Source: Neisseria mucosa
Lineage (GTDB): Bacteria; Pseudomonadota; Gammaproteobacteria; Burkholderiales; Neisseriaceae
Assembly: GCA_003028315.1 (NCBI GenBank)
Contig: CP028150.1
Coordinates: 558,001-622,000, forward strand
Direction of reading: 5' to 3'
DNA length: 64,000 bases
Part shown: one piece after another, positions 26,738-35,637 of the stretch
How positions within the stretch are numbered: position 1 is the first letter of the stretch
Layout of the letters: each line of letters starts with the position of its first letter
The notes under the pieces: generated by a model
What the model saw: the letters and a program-made list of their open reading frames with translations, nothing else
What the model was told of the DNA's origin: nothing
The model's database searches: none
Position numbers and translations under genes: made by a program

Positions 26738-27181
26738 ATGAAAATGAAACTTTCTGCATTATCCGTATTGGCGGCAGCAGTTTTGTGTTCTTCCAGCGTA
26801 TTGGCGGCAGACAGTGTTTATACATGGAAAAACGGCAAGGGGAACAGCTATTCCGATACGCCGAACCGGCTCCAACTTGACCGCTCCAATGTAATGAATA
26901 TCCGTACGCACAGCGTCAAGGCGGCAGTCAAACCCAAATCCGAAGCTGCGGACGAGGGTACGCTGGCAGAGCAACAGGCGAAATTAAATGAGCGGATGTT
27001 GGCTAAGAATAAACTGATCGAGGAGCAAAATAAAAAAATTGAGGAAGAAAACCGTAAAAACAAAGAAGACAACTGCCGTGTCGCACGAATGAACCAACAG
27101 TCTGCCGAAAGCGCGCGCGTTGCCAATCGTGATGATTTGGTCAAACGGTATCAAGGGGATGTTGCCAAATATTGCAATTAA
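26738..27181 (+). CDS. Exported DUF4124-type protein with coiled coil
   Basis: The 147-residue protein has a signal peptide (MKMKLSALSVLAAAVLCSSS, cleavage after VLA). The DUF4124-like segment VYTWKNGKGNSYSDTPN follows immediately. A charged coiled coil comes next, about residues 80-115 (LIEEQNKKIEEENRKNKEDN), then a short C-terminal part with two Cys in all (NCRVARMN and YCN) that could form a disulphide. The start is ATG 26738 behind AGGGGA. Its role in the periplasm is unknown. Confidence 0.7.
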   Translation: MKMKLSALSVLAAAVLCSSSVLAADSVYTWKNGKGNSYSDTPNRLQLDRSNVMNIRTHSVKAAVKPKSEAADEGTLAEQQAKLNERMLAKNKLIEEQNKKIEEENRKNKEDNCRVARMNQQSAESARVANRDDLVKRYQGDVAKYCN

Positions 27182-27196
27182 TGGGTTAAAAAATTT

Positions 27197-27244
27197 AAAA
27201 GGTCGTCTGAAACAGATGGTTTGGCTGTTTCAGACGACCTTTTA
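27197..27244. terminator. DUS hairpin between the DUF4124 gene and purM
   Basis: Eighteen-base arms AAAAGGTCGTCTGAAACA and complement around an 11-base loop; serves both convergent genes. Confidence 0.85.
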
Positions 27245-27264
27245 TTTAGCTTCAGGCTTGTGAT

Positions 27265-28299
27265 TTAAGCCACTTGGGTCTGATGTTCGTCGCCTTTGCG
27301 TTCGCGGATTTTGCCCAAACGGTAAACGGTTTCGCCTTGTTCGGTTAAGAATGCCTGCACCGCGTCGGCATCTTCTTCGGCAATCACGACCACCATGCCG
27401 ATGCCGCAGTTGAAGGTGCGGTACATTTCTTGCGTTTCCACATTGCCTGCCTGTTGCAGCCATTGGAACAGCTTGGGCAATTCCCATGCTTTGGCGTCGA
27501 TTTGGGCGACGGTGTTTTTAGGCAGGATGCGCGGCACATTTTCGGTGATGCCTCCGCCGGTGATGTGCGCCATGCCTTTGACGGTGAATTTTTCCAACGC
27601 GGCGAGAATGGGTTTCACATACAGGCGGGTCGGGGCGATGATGGTTTCGCGCAGGGTTTTGCCGTTGTCGAACTCGGCGTCCAAATCGGGATTATCGCGG
27701 GCGATGATTTTGCGGACGAGGGAGTAGCCGTTGGAATGGGCGCCGTTGGAAGCCAGGCCCAACACGATGTCGCCTGCTTTGATACTGCGGCCGTTGATGA
27801 CGCGCTCTTTTTCGACCACGCCGACGGCGAAGCCTGCCAAGTCGTATTCGCCTTCAGGATACATGCCGGGCATTTCGGCGGTTTCGCCGCCGATGAGGGC
27901 GCAGCCGGATTCTTCGCATCCTTGGGCGATGCCTTTAATCACGTCGGTAGCGCGGGCGACGTCGAGTTTGCCGCAGGCGAAATAGTCGAGGAAGAACAAA
28001 GGCTCCGCGCCTTGAACCAAAATATCGTTGACGCTCATGGCGACGAGGTCGATACCGACGGTGTCGTGTTTGTCCCAGTCGAAGGCGAGCTTGAGCTTGG
28101 TGCCCACGCCGTCGGTGCCGCTGACGAGGACGGGATTTTTGTATTTTTTGCTGATTTCGACCAATGCGCCGAAGCCGCCCAAATCACCCAACACTTCGGG
28201 ACGCATGGTGCGTTTGGCAAAAGGTTTGATGTTTTCGACCAGTTGGTCGCCCGCGTCAATATCGACGCCAGCGTCGCGGTAGCTCAGTGAAGTGCTCAT
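27265..28299 (-). CDS. purM: Phosphoribosylformylglycinamidine cyclo-ligase (AIR synthetase)
   Basis: The 344-residue enzyme closes the imidazole ring in purine synthesis using ATP. It starts MSTSLSYRDAGVDIDAGDQL, the invariant family opening. SGTDGVGTKLKLAF is the substrate and ATP region, GGETAEMPGMYPEGEYDLAG is the strongest PurM signature, and GGGITENVPRILP follows in the C-terminal domain. Length is standard. The gene is monocistronic and diverges from the PerM-like gene across about 200 bases containing facing DUS copies. Confidence 0.97.
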   Translation of the reverse strand: MSTSLSYRDAGVDIDAGDQLVENIKPFAKRTMRPEVLGDLGGFGALVEISKKYKNPVLVSGTDGVGTKLKLAFDWDKHDTVGIDLVAMSVNDILVQGAEPLFFLDYFACGKLDVARATDVIKGIAQGCEESGCALIGGETAEMPGMYPEGEYDLAGFAVGVVEKERVINGRSIKAGDIVLGLASNGAHSNGYSLVRKIIARDNPDLDAEFDNGKTLRETIIAPTRLYVKPILAALEKFTVKGMAHITGGGITENVPRILPKNTVAQIDAKAWELPKLFQWLQQAGNVETQEMYRTFNCGIGMVVVIAEEDADAVQAFLTEQGETVYRLGKIRERKGDEHQTQVA

Positions 28300-28503
28300 G
28301 AATGGGTTCCTTATCGTGATTGGGACGGAAAAACGATGGGGCGTATTTTACCTTATTTTGCAGGCGCGGGCTTGGATTTTTCGGTGATTTTGTAAACAAT
28401 CTGAGGTTTCAGACGACCCCGTTTATTCTGTTATACTGGACGGTCAGGGGTCGTCTGAAAACGATTGCGGCGGCTTCCGCTGAAACACACATGGAAAGGT
28501 TTT

Positions 28504-29574
28504 ATGTATCAGAAAAAAACGCGCGGCATGAAGCCGTGGATCATTATGGGCTGCGTGATTGCGGCTTTTGTCTGGCTGCTGTACGCGCTGGGCGACATCC
28601 TGACGCCGTTTATTGTGGCGGCGGTTTTGGCTTATGTGTTGAATCCGCTGGTGGAATGGTTGCAGAAGAAAAAGATTAAACGCGGCCCCGCGTCCATGAT
28701 GGTGATGGTATTCGCTTTGCTGTTGCTGCTGTCGTTGATGCTGATTATCGTGCCTATGCTGATCAACCAGTTTAACAATATGGTCAGCCGCATTCCCCAA
28801 ATCGTCGATTTTACGCAAAACAGGCTGCTGCCTTGGCTGAACCATGTGGCGGGTAATTATGTGCATATCGATCAGGATTCGGTGGTCAAATGGTTGCAGT
28901 CGCATATAGGGGAATTGAGCAACACGCTCAAGGCTTGGGTCCCGACGCTGATGCGCCAAAGCGGCAACGTCATCAGCGGCATGAGCAACCTGATCCTGCT
29001 GCCGCTCTTGCTGTATTATTTCCTTTTGGACTGGAAACGCTGGTCTTACGGCATCAGCGCGTTGGTTCCGCGCCGCTTTATCGACACTTATACGCGCATC
29101 ACAAGCAACATGGATGAAGTTTTGGGCGAGTTCCTGCGCGGGCAGTTGATGGTGATGCTGATTATGGGGCTGGTGTACGGGGTCGGGCTGATGCTGGTCG
29201 GACTGGATTCCGGTTTCGCTATCGGTATGATTGCCGGTATTTTGGTGTTTATCCCGTATTTGGGCGCGTTTACCGGACTTTTGCTGGCAACCGTCGCCGC
29301 TTTGCTGCAATTTGGCACATGGAACGGTCTGATTATGGTGTGGGTAGTGTTCGCTATCGGACAATTCCTCGAGAGTTTTATCGTTACCCCAAAAATCGTC
29401 GGCGACCGCATCGGCCTGTCGCCTTTCTGGGTGATTTTCTCGTTGATGGCTTTCGGACAACTCATGGGCTTCGTCGGCATGCTCGCCGGCCTGCCGCTTG
29501 CCGCCGTAACCTTAGTCCTGTTGCGCGAAGGTGTGAATGCTTATTTCCACAGCCGTTTTTACAAACACAAGTAA
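28504..29574 (+). CDS. AI-2E/PerM-family membrane transporter
   Basis: The 356-residue protein has about eight hydrophobic segments: two at the N-terminus around IIMGCVIAAFVWLLYALGD, one at ~75-95, and the rest after residue 150. It has the conserved family region VPRRFIDTYTRITSNMDEVLGEFLRGQ and VFIPYLGAFTGLL. Family members are poorly defined permeases, some linked to AI-2 export or Na+/H+ exchange; the substrate here is unknown. The ATG is preceded by GGAAAGG. It ends nine bases before a DUS hairpin. Confidence 0.85.
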   Translation: MYQKKTRGMKPWIIMGCVIAAFVWLLYALGDILTPFIVAAVLAYVLNPLVEWLQKKKIKRGPASMMVMVFALLLLLSLMLIIVPMLINQFNNMVSRIPQIVDFTQNRLLPWLNHVAGNYVHIDQDSVVKWLQSHIGELSNTLKAWVPTLMRQSGNVISGMSNLILLPLLLYYFLLDWKRWSYGISALVPRRFIDTYTRITSNMDEVLGEFLRGQLMVMLIMGLVYGVGLMLVGLDSGFAIGMIAGILVFIPYLGAFTGLLLATVAALLQFGTWNGLIMVWVVFAIGQFLESFIVTPKIVGDRIGLSPFWVIFSLMAFGQLMGFVGMLAGLPLAAVTLVLLREGVNAYFHSRFYKHK

Positions 29575-29582
29575 AAGGACAA

Positions 29583-29622
29583 AAGGTCGTCTGAAATCAG
29601 ATATGGGTTTTCAGACGACCTC
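29583..29622 (+). terminator. DUS hairpin after the PerM-like gene
   Basis: AGGTCGTCTGAAA and the facing TTCAGACGACCT with an intervening 15-base loop. Confidence 0.75.
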
Positions 29623-29642
29623 CCAGCCTTTCTTCGACAGCC

Positions 29643-29816
29643 ATGTTGAACAATTTTGCACTTTGGTTTATATCCGGTTTCCTATCGATGTTGCTATGGG
29701 AAATGCTTCCCCTAGACGACGGATACAGCTTTCCGGAAAAAATGAAGGTATTAATCCTGTTTTCCATCATCATGGCTGTTTTGCAAACCTTTTTCTTTCC
29801 GACACTCACTCCCTGA
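29643..29816 (+). CDS. Small two-segment membrane protein
   Basis: A 57-residue reading frame (MLNNFALWFISGFLSMLLWE at the N-terminus) with hydrophobic segments at about residues 5-20 and 35-53, joined by an acidic-basic loop (LPLDDGYSFPEKMK). It sits between a DUS terminator and the phosphorylase gene, 22 bases before the latter's start. The Shine-Dalgarno sequence is weak. I do not recognise it. The pattern of two clean membrane helices makes a real gene likelier than chance. Confidence 0.45.
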   Translation: MLNNFALWFISGFLSMLLWEMLPLDDGYSFPEKMKVLILFSIIMAVLQTFFFPTLTP

Positions 29817-29838
29817 AATCACTTATATAAAGGACCAT

Positions 29839-30555
29839 ATGTTAGCCATCATCGGCGGCAGCAGCCTGACCAAGCTGCCCGAACTGAGCATCACCGACCG
29901 CAAAATCGTCCGCACCCCCTACGGACTGACCAGCAGCCCCGTCTTAAGCGGCAAACTGGGCAGTCAGGACATTTTCTTCCTCGCGCGGCACGGCTTCGGC
30001 CATACCGTCGCGCCGCACGAAATCAACTACCGCGCCAACATTTGGGCGTTGCATTCCATAGGTGCGGAATACATCGTCGCCGTTTCCTCCGTCATCAGCA
30101 TCAACGACCGCTTTGAAAACGGCGCGCTCGTCCTGCCCGACGACTTGATCGACTACACCTACGGCCGCAAGGACACCTTTTTTGAAGGACAGGAAGAACC
30201 GGTCGTACACACCGATTTTCTCGAACCCTACTCCGCCGGACTGCGCGAAAAAATTGCCGAACACGCGCAACAGCACCAAATGCCCTTATACACCCAAGCC
30301 GTTTACGGCTGCCTGCAAGGCCCGCGCTGGCCGACCCGCGCAGAAATCCAACGTTACCGCCGCGACGGTGTGGACGTATTGGGTATGACCGGAATGCCCG
30401 AAGCCTTCCTTGCCCGCGAACTGGGCATCCAATACGCCCACTTCTGCGGCATCACCGACATCCGCTGCCTCAGCGGCGGAGCGGAAGGGACGGAATGCGG
30501 CTTGGAAACCGAGCTTGCCATCGGCAAAATCCGTCGTTTGCTTGCGGGTTTGTAA
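29839..30555 (+). CDS. Methylthioadenosine/methylthioinosine phosphorylase family protein
   Basis: The 238-residue protein opens MLAIIGGSSLTKLPEL and has the phosphate and base site motifs of the PNP/MTAP superfamily: FLARHGFGHTVAPHEINYRA, GCLQGPRWPTRAEIQ and DVLGMTGMPEAFLARELG. It should split 5'-methylthioadenosine or 5'-methylthioinosine with phosphate, salvaging the by-product of polyamine synthesis. HEINYRANIWAL and the short length are closest to the bacterial methylthioinosine type. AAAGGA precedes the ATG. Confidence 0.85.
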   Translation: MLAIIGGSSLTKLPELSITDRKIVRTPYGLTSSPVLSGKLGSQDIFFLARHGFGHTVAPHEINYRANIWALHSIGAEYIVAVSSVISINDRFENGALVLPDDLIDYTYGRKDTFFEGQEEPVVHTDFLEPYSAGLREKIAEHAQQHQMPLYTQAVYGCLQGPRWPTRAEIQRYRRDGVDVLGMTGMPEAFLARELGIQYAHFCGITDIRCLSGGAEGTECGLETELAIGKIRRLLAGL

Positions 30556-30564
30556 ACACCATCT

Positions 30565-30717
30565 TTTGTGGAATGACTTTAAATCAGGACATGGCAATGA
30601 AACTGTGGGTAGCGTAAGCAGTACGAAGCTGATTTATCTGTTGTCTCATCATTGGGAATCATCTTTCTGAAGCTTAGGTGAGGCAATGCCGTATTGCTTC
30701 AAAGTTAATCCGCTATG
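30565..30717. repeat. Degenerate Correia-type element
   Basis: The ends AAATCAGGACATGGC and AAAGTTAATCCGCTAT, and the inner AGGCAATGCCGTATTGCTT, follow the Correia pattern seen intact at 58431-58537, with many substitutions. About 153 bp, the length of the full-size form. Confidence 0.6.
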
Positions 30718-30745
30718 TTTTTCCCTTGATTCTCTAAACCATATA

Positions 30746-30779
30746 AAAAGGTCGTCTGAAAATTTTCAGACGACCTTTT
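30746..30779. terminator. DUS hairpin terminator of metE
   Basis: Seventeen-base arms around AGGTCGTCTGAAAA with almost no loop, flanked by A and T runs; lies 18 bases after the metE stop. Confidence 0.88.
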
Positions 30780-30797
30780 GACTACGCTATTTCAAAC

Positions 30798-33074
30798 TTA
30801 TTTCGCCAATTCGGCACGCAGTTTGTGGGTAACGTTCATCATCACTTGGAGTTGTTCCAGAGTTTCTTTCCAACCGCGTGTTTTCAGACCGCAGTCCGGG
30901 TTAACCCACAGTCGTTCAACCGGTACGACTTCGATGGCTTTACGCAACAGGTGTTCCACTTCGGCTTCTGTCGGTACGCGAGGGCTGTGGATGTCGTAAA
31001 CGCCCGGGCCGATGTCGTTCGGGTATTTGAATTCGCCGAACGCGGTCAAGAGTTCCATGTCGGAACGTGAAGTCTCGATGGTGATGACGTCGGCGTCCAT
31101 AGCTGCGATGGCAGGCAGGATGTCGTTGAACTCGGAGTAGCACATATGGGTGTGGATTTGTGTGCTGTCTTCGCAACCGCTGGAGGACAGGCGGAAGGAT
31201 TCGCCGGCCCAGTTCAGGTAGGCATCCCAATCGGCGCGTTTCAAAGGCAGGCCTTCACGGATGGCAGGTTCGTCGATTTGGATGACTTTGATGCCTGCTT
31301 TTTCCAGATCCAATACTTCGTCGTTCAGAGCCAGTGCGATTTGTTTGCACACGGTAGAGCGTGGAATGTCATTGCGGACGAAAGACCATTGCAGGATGGT
31401 TACGGGGCCGGTCAACATGCCTTTCATCGGGCGTTTGGTCAGGCTTTGTGCGTAAGTAGACCAAGCGACAGTCATGGCTTCTGGGCGGCTTACGTCACCG
31501 AAGATAATCGGTGGTTTCACGCAGCGTGAACCGTAGCTTTGTACCCAGCCGTATTGGGTGAATGCGAAACCGCTCAACAATTCGCCGAAGTATTCGACCA
31601 TGTCGTTACGCTCGGCTTCGCCGTGTACCAGTACGTCCAAGTCCAGTTTTTCTTGCTCTTCAACCACCAAGGCGATTTCTTTTTTCATCGCGGCTTCGTA
31701 ATCGGCGGCAGACAGTTCGCCTTTTTTGAAGGCTGCGCGTGCTTGGCGGATTTCGGTGGTTTGTGGGAAAGAACCGATGTTGGTCGTCGGCAGCAGGGGC
31801 AGGTTCAACCATGCTTGTTGCGCTTTGATGCGGTCGGCAAACGGTGATTTACGTTGGTCTGCGTTGGCAGGCAGGTCGGCAAGGCGTTTGGCGACGTCTG
31901 CGCGGTGGATTTCACTGCTGTTGGCGCGTGAATCGGCAGCAGCTTGGCTGGCAGCGAGTTCATCGGCAACGGAATCACGGCCTTCGTTCAATGCGGCTTT
32001 CAGAACGCGCAATTCTTGGGTTTTTTGCAGGGTAAATGCCAACCAAGAGTAGAGGTCAGGTTTGTTGGCTTTCAGTTTTTCTTCAACTGACAAGTCAAAT
32101 GGAGTGTGCAACAGCGAGCAAGAGCTGGAAATCCACAAACGGTCGACCAGTTTGGCTTTCAGGGGCTCGACAGTTTCCAAAACTTTGTTCAGGTTGGCGC
32201 GCCAGATGTTGCGGCCGTCGATAACGCCGGCAGACAGGACTTTGTCGTAGTCGGCGAACGCATCCAGTTGTTCAGGAGCGCGTACCAAGTCGATGTGCAG
32301 ACCGTCAACGGGCAGGGCTTTCAGCAATGCGGCGTGTTCGGCAACGGAACCGAAGTAAGTGCTCAACAGGATTTTGGCGTTTACTTTGCTCAAAGTGGCG
32401 TAAACGTCTTTGTAGGCTTCCACCCATTCTTTAGGCAGGTCAACAGCCAAAGCAGGCTCGTCGATTTGAATCCATTCGGCACCGGCTTCAACCAAAGCGT
32501 TCAGGATTTCAACGTAAACGGGCAGCAGTTTTTGCAACAGGCTCAGGCGGTTGAATTCGACTGCGCCTTTTTCTTTACCTACCCACAGGAAGGTCAGTGG
32601 GCCGACGATGGTCGGTTTGGCTTTCAGACCGAGGGCTTGGGCTTCTTTCAGTTGTTGAACGTAGTGTTTGGCGTTTGCTTTGAATTCGGTATCGGCGTGG
32701 AATTCAGGCACCAAGTAGTGATAGTTGGTGTCGAACCATTTGGTCATCTCGATGGCGAATTGGTCTTTGTTGCCGCGCGCAAGTTGGAAGAATTGTTCCA
32801 AAGACAGGTTTTGGCTGTCGAAGCCGAAACGGGCGGGAATCGCGCCGGTAGCGACTTGCAGGTCGAGGATGTGGTCGTAGAAAGTGAAATCGCCTACGGC
32901 AACGTAATCGGCGTTGGCAGCGGCTTGGTGTTTCCAGTTTTTTTCGCGCAGGTCTTTGGCGACGTCGAGCAGCTCTTGTTCGCTGATTTCTTTGCGCCAG
33001 TATTTTTCTTGGGCGAATTTCAATTCACGGAAGGCGCCGACACGCGGGAAGCCTGAGAAATGTAATGTTGTCAT
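30798..33074 (-). CDS. metE: Cobalamin-independent methionine synthase
   Basis: The 758-residue enzyme transfers the methyl group of methyltetrahydrofolate (polyglutamate) to homocysteine. The N-terminal barrel starts MTTLHFSGFPRVGAFRELK. The C-terminal barrel has the zinc ligands: His and Cys in THMCYSEFND, Glu in TIETSRSDMELL and Cys in WVNPDCGLKTRG. Length is exact for the family. ATG 33074 is preceded by GGAGAG; the longer reading to 33113 has no family support. metF lies just upstream on the same strand and supplies the methyl donor, separated by a DUS hairpin, so they may be partly independent. Confidence 0.97.
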   Translation of the reverse strand: MTTLHFSGFPRVGAFRELKFAQEKYWRKEISEQELLDVAKDLREKNWKHQAAANADYVAVGDFTFYDHILDLQVATGAIPARFGFDSQNLSLEQFFQLARGNKDQFAIEMTKWFDTNYHYLVPEFHADTEFKANAKHYVQQLKEAQALGLKAKPTIVGPLTFLWVGKEKGAVEFNRLSLLQKLLPVYVEILNALVEAGAEWIQIDEPALAVDLPKEWVEAYKDVYATLSKVNAKILLSTYFGSVAEHAALLKALPVDGLHIDLVRAPEQLDAFADYDKVLSAGVIDGRNIWRANLNKVLETVEPLKAKLVDRLWISSSCSLLHTPFDLSVEEKLKANKPDLYSWLAFTLQKTQELRVLKAALNEGRDSVADELAASQAAADSRANSSEIHRADVAKRLADLPANADQRKSPFADRIKAQQAWLNLPLLPTTNIGSFPQTTEIRQARAAFKKGELSAADYEAAMKKEIALVVEEQEKLDLDVLVHGEAERNDMVEYFGELLSGFAFTQYGWVQSYGSRCVKPPIIFGDVSRPEAMTVAWSTYAQSLTKRPMKGMLTGPVTILQWSFVRNDIPRSTVCKQIALALNDEVLDLEKAGIKVIQIDEPAIREGLPLKRADWDAYLNWAGESFRLSSSGCEDSTQIHTHMCYSEFNDILPAIAAMDADVITIETSRSDMELLTAFGEFKYPNDIGPGVYDIHSPRVPTEAEVEHLLRKAIEVVPVERLWVNPDCGLKTRGWKETLEQLQVMMNVTHKLRAELAK

Positions 33075-33168
33075 GTTGAACTCTCCAGTTGGATTTTGTA
33101 AGGACCGGTTCAATCCGAATCGGTCGGTATTGTAAATCAGAATAGGGCGGATGGGGCGGCGTTTTGTT

Positions 33169-33198
33169 TTTCAGACGACCCCCTGAGGTCGTCTGAAA
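33169..33198. terminator. DUS hairpin between metF and metE
   Basis: TTTCAGACGACC and GGTCGTCTGAAA with a 6-base loop, 13 bases after the metF stop. No long T run, so read-through is possible. Confidence 0.7.
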
Positions 33199-33210
33199 CC
33201 GTTTTCGGCT

Positions 33211-34089
33211 TTAGGGGCGCACGCCTAAAATATGGCAGATGGCGTAAGTCAGCTCGCTGCGGTTGAGCGTGTAGAAGTGGAAATCTTTCACGCCTTCGCG
33301 GGACAGGACTTTGACCATGTCGATGGCGATACTTGCCGCCACCAGATTGCGCGTTGCTTGGTCGTCGTCCAAGCCTTCATACATTTGCGACAGCCATTTC
33401 GGGATTTTGACGTTGGTTACTTGCGCCATTTTGCCGAGTTGCTTGAAGTTGGTAACAGGCAGGATGCCGGGAACGATTTCGACGTCGATGCCCAGCATTA
33501 CGCAGCGGTCGCGGAAGCGCAGGTAGCGTTCTACGTCGAAGAAGAATTGGGTGATGACATGGTTTGCACCCGCATCGATTTTGCGCTTCAGATTGATCAG
33601 GTCGGCTTGTGCGGATTTGGCTTCGGGATGCACTTCGGGGTATGCCGCTACGGAGATGTCGAAGTCGGCGACGGAGCGCAGGAGTTTGACCAGGTCTTCG
33701 GCGTAAAACGGTTTTTTCTCATAGCCGGGCGGCTCGTCGCCGCGCAGGGCGACAATACGGCGGATGCCGCTGTCCCAATAGTCTTTGGCGATTTGGCGCA
33801 ATTCGTCGGGAGAGGCGTCGATGCCGGTCAGGTGCGGCGCGGCTTCCAAGCCGGTTTCCTGTTGGATGCGTTTGACGATGCTGTGCGTACGGTCGCGTTC
33901 TCCGGAGTTTGCGCCGTAGGTTACGGATACGAATTTGGGATGAAGGGTTTGCAGGCGATGGATGGAGTCCCACAGCATGGTTTCCATTTGTTCGTTTTTC
34001 GGCGGGAAAAATTCGAACGAAACGTTGATGTCGCCCTTCAAGTCGGAAAGGCTGTTGTTTAACGCATTGATTTCTTTTGCGTAACTCAT
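33211..34089 (-). CDS. metF: Methylenetetrahydrofolate reductase
   Basis: The 292-residue flavoprotein reduces methylene- to methyltetrahydrofolate, feeding MetE. It shows NVSFEFFPPKNEQMETMLW (with the catalytic Glu), RIVALRGDEPPG, ISVAAYPEVHPEA and DAGANHVITQFFFDVERYLRF, all conserved in MetF. Length is normal. It has its own 5' region, and metE follows 136 bases downstream. Confidence 0.97.
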   Translation of the reverse strand: MSYAKEINALNNSLSDLKGDINVSFEFFPPKNEQMETMLWDSIHRLQTLHPKFVSVTYGANSGERDRTHSIVKRIQQETGLEAAPHLTGIDASPDELRQIAKDYWDSGIRRIVALRGDEPPGYEKKPFYAEDLVKLLRSVADFDISVAAYPEVHPEAKSAQADLINLKRKIDAGANHVITQFFFDVERYLRFRDRCVMLGIDVEIVPGILPVTNFKQLGKMAQVTNVKIPKWLSQMYEGLDDDQATRNLVAASIAIDMVKVLSREGVKDFHFYTLNRSELTYAICHILGVRP

Positions 34090-34373
34090 TGGCTGTGTAC
34101 CTCGGTTGTCTTTTTTAAACGTTTTCAGGCTTGTATGATAAATTTGCCTTGTGTATGAGTCAAATTCAAAATTTTCAGAAAGTTTATGAATTATTTTAAT
34201 GTGGCTGCCATTATGCTTGTCTCTATTGGTATGAGGGCAAGCCGGCGAGAAAATACATATTCTGATGTGTGTGAATATCTTGAAATTAAATGGATTTCAA
34301 TGGCTTGTATTCTTGTTGGTAAAGCAAAAGCAATAAGATGTTTTGCGCTTGAGTTGGCTATCAACCCATTCAA

Positions 34374-34402
34374 ACGTCGTCTGAAAAATTTTCAGACGAC
34401 GT
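34374..34402. repeat. DUS inverted pair
   Basis: ACGTCGTCTGAAAA and complement with one base between, about 30 bases after the iscX stop (minus strand). Probable iscX terminator. Confidence 0.7.
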
Positions 34403-34432
34403 CTTGGTTTTTAGCTTGCAAATGATGTTGCC

Positions 34433-34630
34433 TCACTCAGCCTCTTCAATCCATGCCTGTTGTACGGCTTCGAGGATGCGTTCGCCGCAGCGTGCGGGAT
34501 CGTCGTCGAAGTCGGGCAGCGCCATAATCAGGTCGCGCAGTTGGGTGAAGCGAACGGTTTTCGGGTCGATGCTGTCGCCGTGCAGGTCGTAGAGTTCTTC
34601 GGCGATGCGTTGGGTGTCTGTCCATTTCAT
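34433..34630 (-). CDS. iscX: Fe-S assembly protein IscX
   Basis: The 65-residue acidic protein starts MKWTDTQRIAEELYDLHG and continues DPKTVRFTQLRDLIMALPDFDDDP, the almost invariant IscX pattern, ending AWIEEAE. IscX binds IscS and iron and modulates Fe-S cluster formation. AAGGAA precedes the ATG. Ferredoxin (35638) and HscA (36506) genes lie further up the same strand, but an opposite-strand gene intervenes, so iscX is not in one operon with them. Confidence 0.93.
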   Translation of the reverse strand: MKWTDTQRIAEELYDLHGDSIDPKTVRFTQLRDLIMALPDFDDDPARCGERILEAVQQAWIEEAE

Positions 34631-34890
34631 GATGTCGTTCCTTTTGGAGTGTCCGAATGGTTTGATTCGGGATGGCTTGTTTAGGTTTTAATGCTTTGGG
34701 GGAAATTTGTGTCGGCAATGATTAATGCGTCTGAAATCGCATATGGTATTTTCCTATGTAATATTTTCAAGGCGTACGTTAATACATTTTTCTGACTTTC
34801 ACTAAGGAAAATTTACACTTTGTCATGCAACCAAATCATTTGGAATGGTTCTTAAAGAAATCCATTATAGTATGAATAACAGGAAAATCG

Positions 34891-35502
34891 ATGAACAACG
34901 CACTCAATGCCAAATTATCCAAACTTATTTACGCGCTCGCCTCCGATGATCCTAATTATCTTGCTAAAGCGGGCGTGTTCGACCGCCTGCTGCTGCTTAT
35001 CCGCGAGCTTTATCAGATGCTGGACGAGAGCGAGGGGCTGAAGCGGCTTTCGCTGCGCCTCCGTTATGGCAAGCGTTACGGCATGATTGCTTTGGATGCC
35101 GCTGCGCCGGACGAAGATGCGGGCGCTTTGCGTTTGAAACGCTGGATGGTGTATTCGCGTATTGCGGAACGCATTGTCGGCTGCGGCAACGACGTGTCTG
35201 TGGCGCTTGACGATATGGCGGTGGAAAACGAAGAAGCAAAACAGCGTTATATGGATGCCGCAAATGAAATTATCAAACGCTTCGGCTTGGCGGGATATGT
35301 CCCCGAACCGCCGAAATCCGTCGCAGACGCAGCAAAAAACGAACCGGCACCGAAGCCTGAACCTAAGAGCATCATTACCCGCCATGGCAGCAGCCTCAGT
35401 ATGCTGAACGCCAAAGGCAGAGTGGAAAATTATCCTGTTGCGCAAACCGTTGCTTCGATGAAAGTATCCCGCTTAAGGTTTGTCGTTCCACGTTCCAAAT
35501 AA
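34891..35502 (+). CDS. Conserved hypothetical protein
   Basis: A 203-residue soluble protein with a helical N-terminal two thirds (LSKLIYALASDDPNYLAKAG, FDRLLLLIRELYQML), then a Pro/Ala/Lys linker (EPAPKPEPK) and a basic end (MKVSRLRFVVPRSK). No signal peptide or catalytic motif. It stands opposite to iscX and fdx and is bounded by DUS hairpins. I do not recognise a family. Confidence 0.65.
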   Translation: MNNALNAKLSKLIYALASDDPNYLAKAGVFDRLLLLIRELYQMLDESEGLKRLSLRLRYGKRYGMIALDAAAPDEDAGALRLKRWMVYSRIAERIVGCGNDVSVALDDMAVENEEAKQRYMDAANEIIKRFGLAGYVPEPPKSVADAAKNEPAPKPEPKSIITRHGSSLSMLNAKGRVENYPVAQTVASMKVSRLRFVVPRSK

Positions 35503-35525
35503 ACGATTTGGCAGCGATTTGACGG

Positions 35526-35571
35526 AAGGTCGTCTGAAAACGGTCGGTAAGGCAGTTTCAGACGACTTTTT
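35526..35571 (+). terminator. DUS hairpin after the 34891 gene
   Basis: AAGGTCGTCTGAAA and TTTCAGACGACTT, then TTTG; 24 bases after the stop. Confidence 0.8.
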
Positions 35572-35590
35572 GTTTGCTCAAAATTTGGCA

Positions 35591-35630
35591 GGGGTCGTCT
35601 GAACATTGCTGTATCCGTTTCAGACGACCT
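35591..35630 (-). terminator. DUS hairpin terminator of fdx
   Basis: GGTCGTCTGAA faces its complement, 7 bases after the fdx stop. Confidence 0.75.
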
Positions 35631-35637
35631 CTTCGCA

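Noticed and set aside
27430..28290. Plus-strand frame of 286 codons opposite purM
   Set aside because: It mirrors the purM codons, has no family likeness and no ribosome site; purM motifs are unmistakable.
28406..28460. Facing DUS copies upstream of the PerM-like gene as a terminator
   Set aside because: The two copies are about 30 bases apart and lie between divergent genes, so termination is not expected.
32106..33056. Plus-strand frame of 316 codons opposite metE
   Set aside because: Shadow of metE with composition typical of an antisense frame.
33232..34062. Plus-strand frame of 276 codons opposite metF
   Set aside because: Antisense shadow; no recognisable domain.
34186..34425. 79-codon plus-strand frame between metF and iscX
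   Set aside because: No ribosome site, and its end is made of a DUS pair (NFQTTS); looks like chance.
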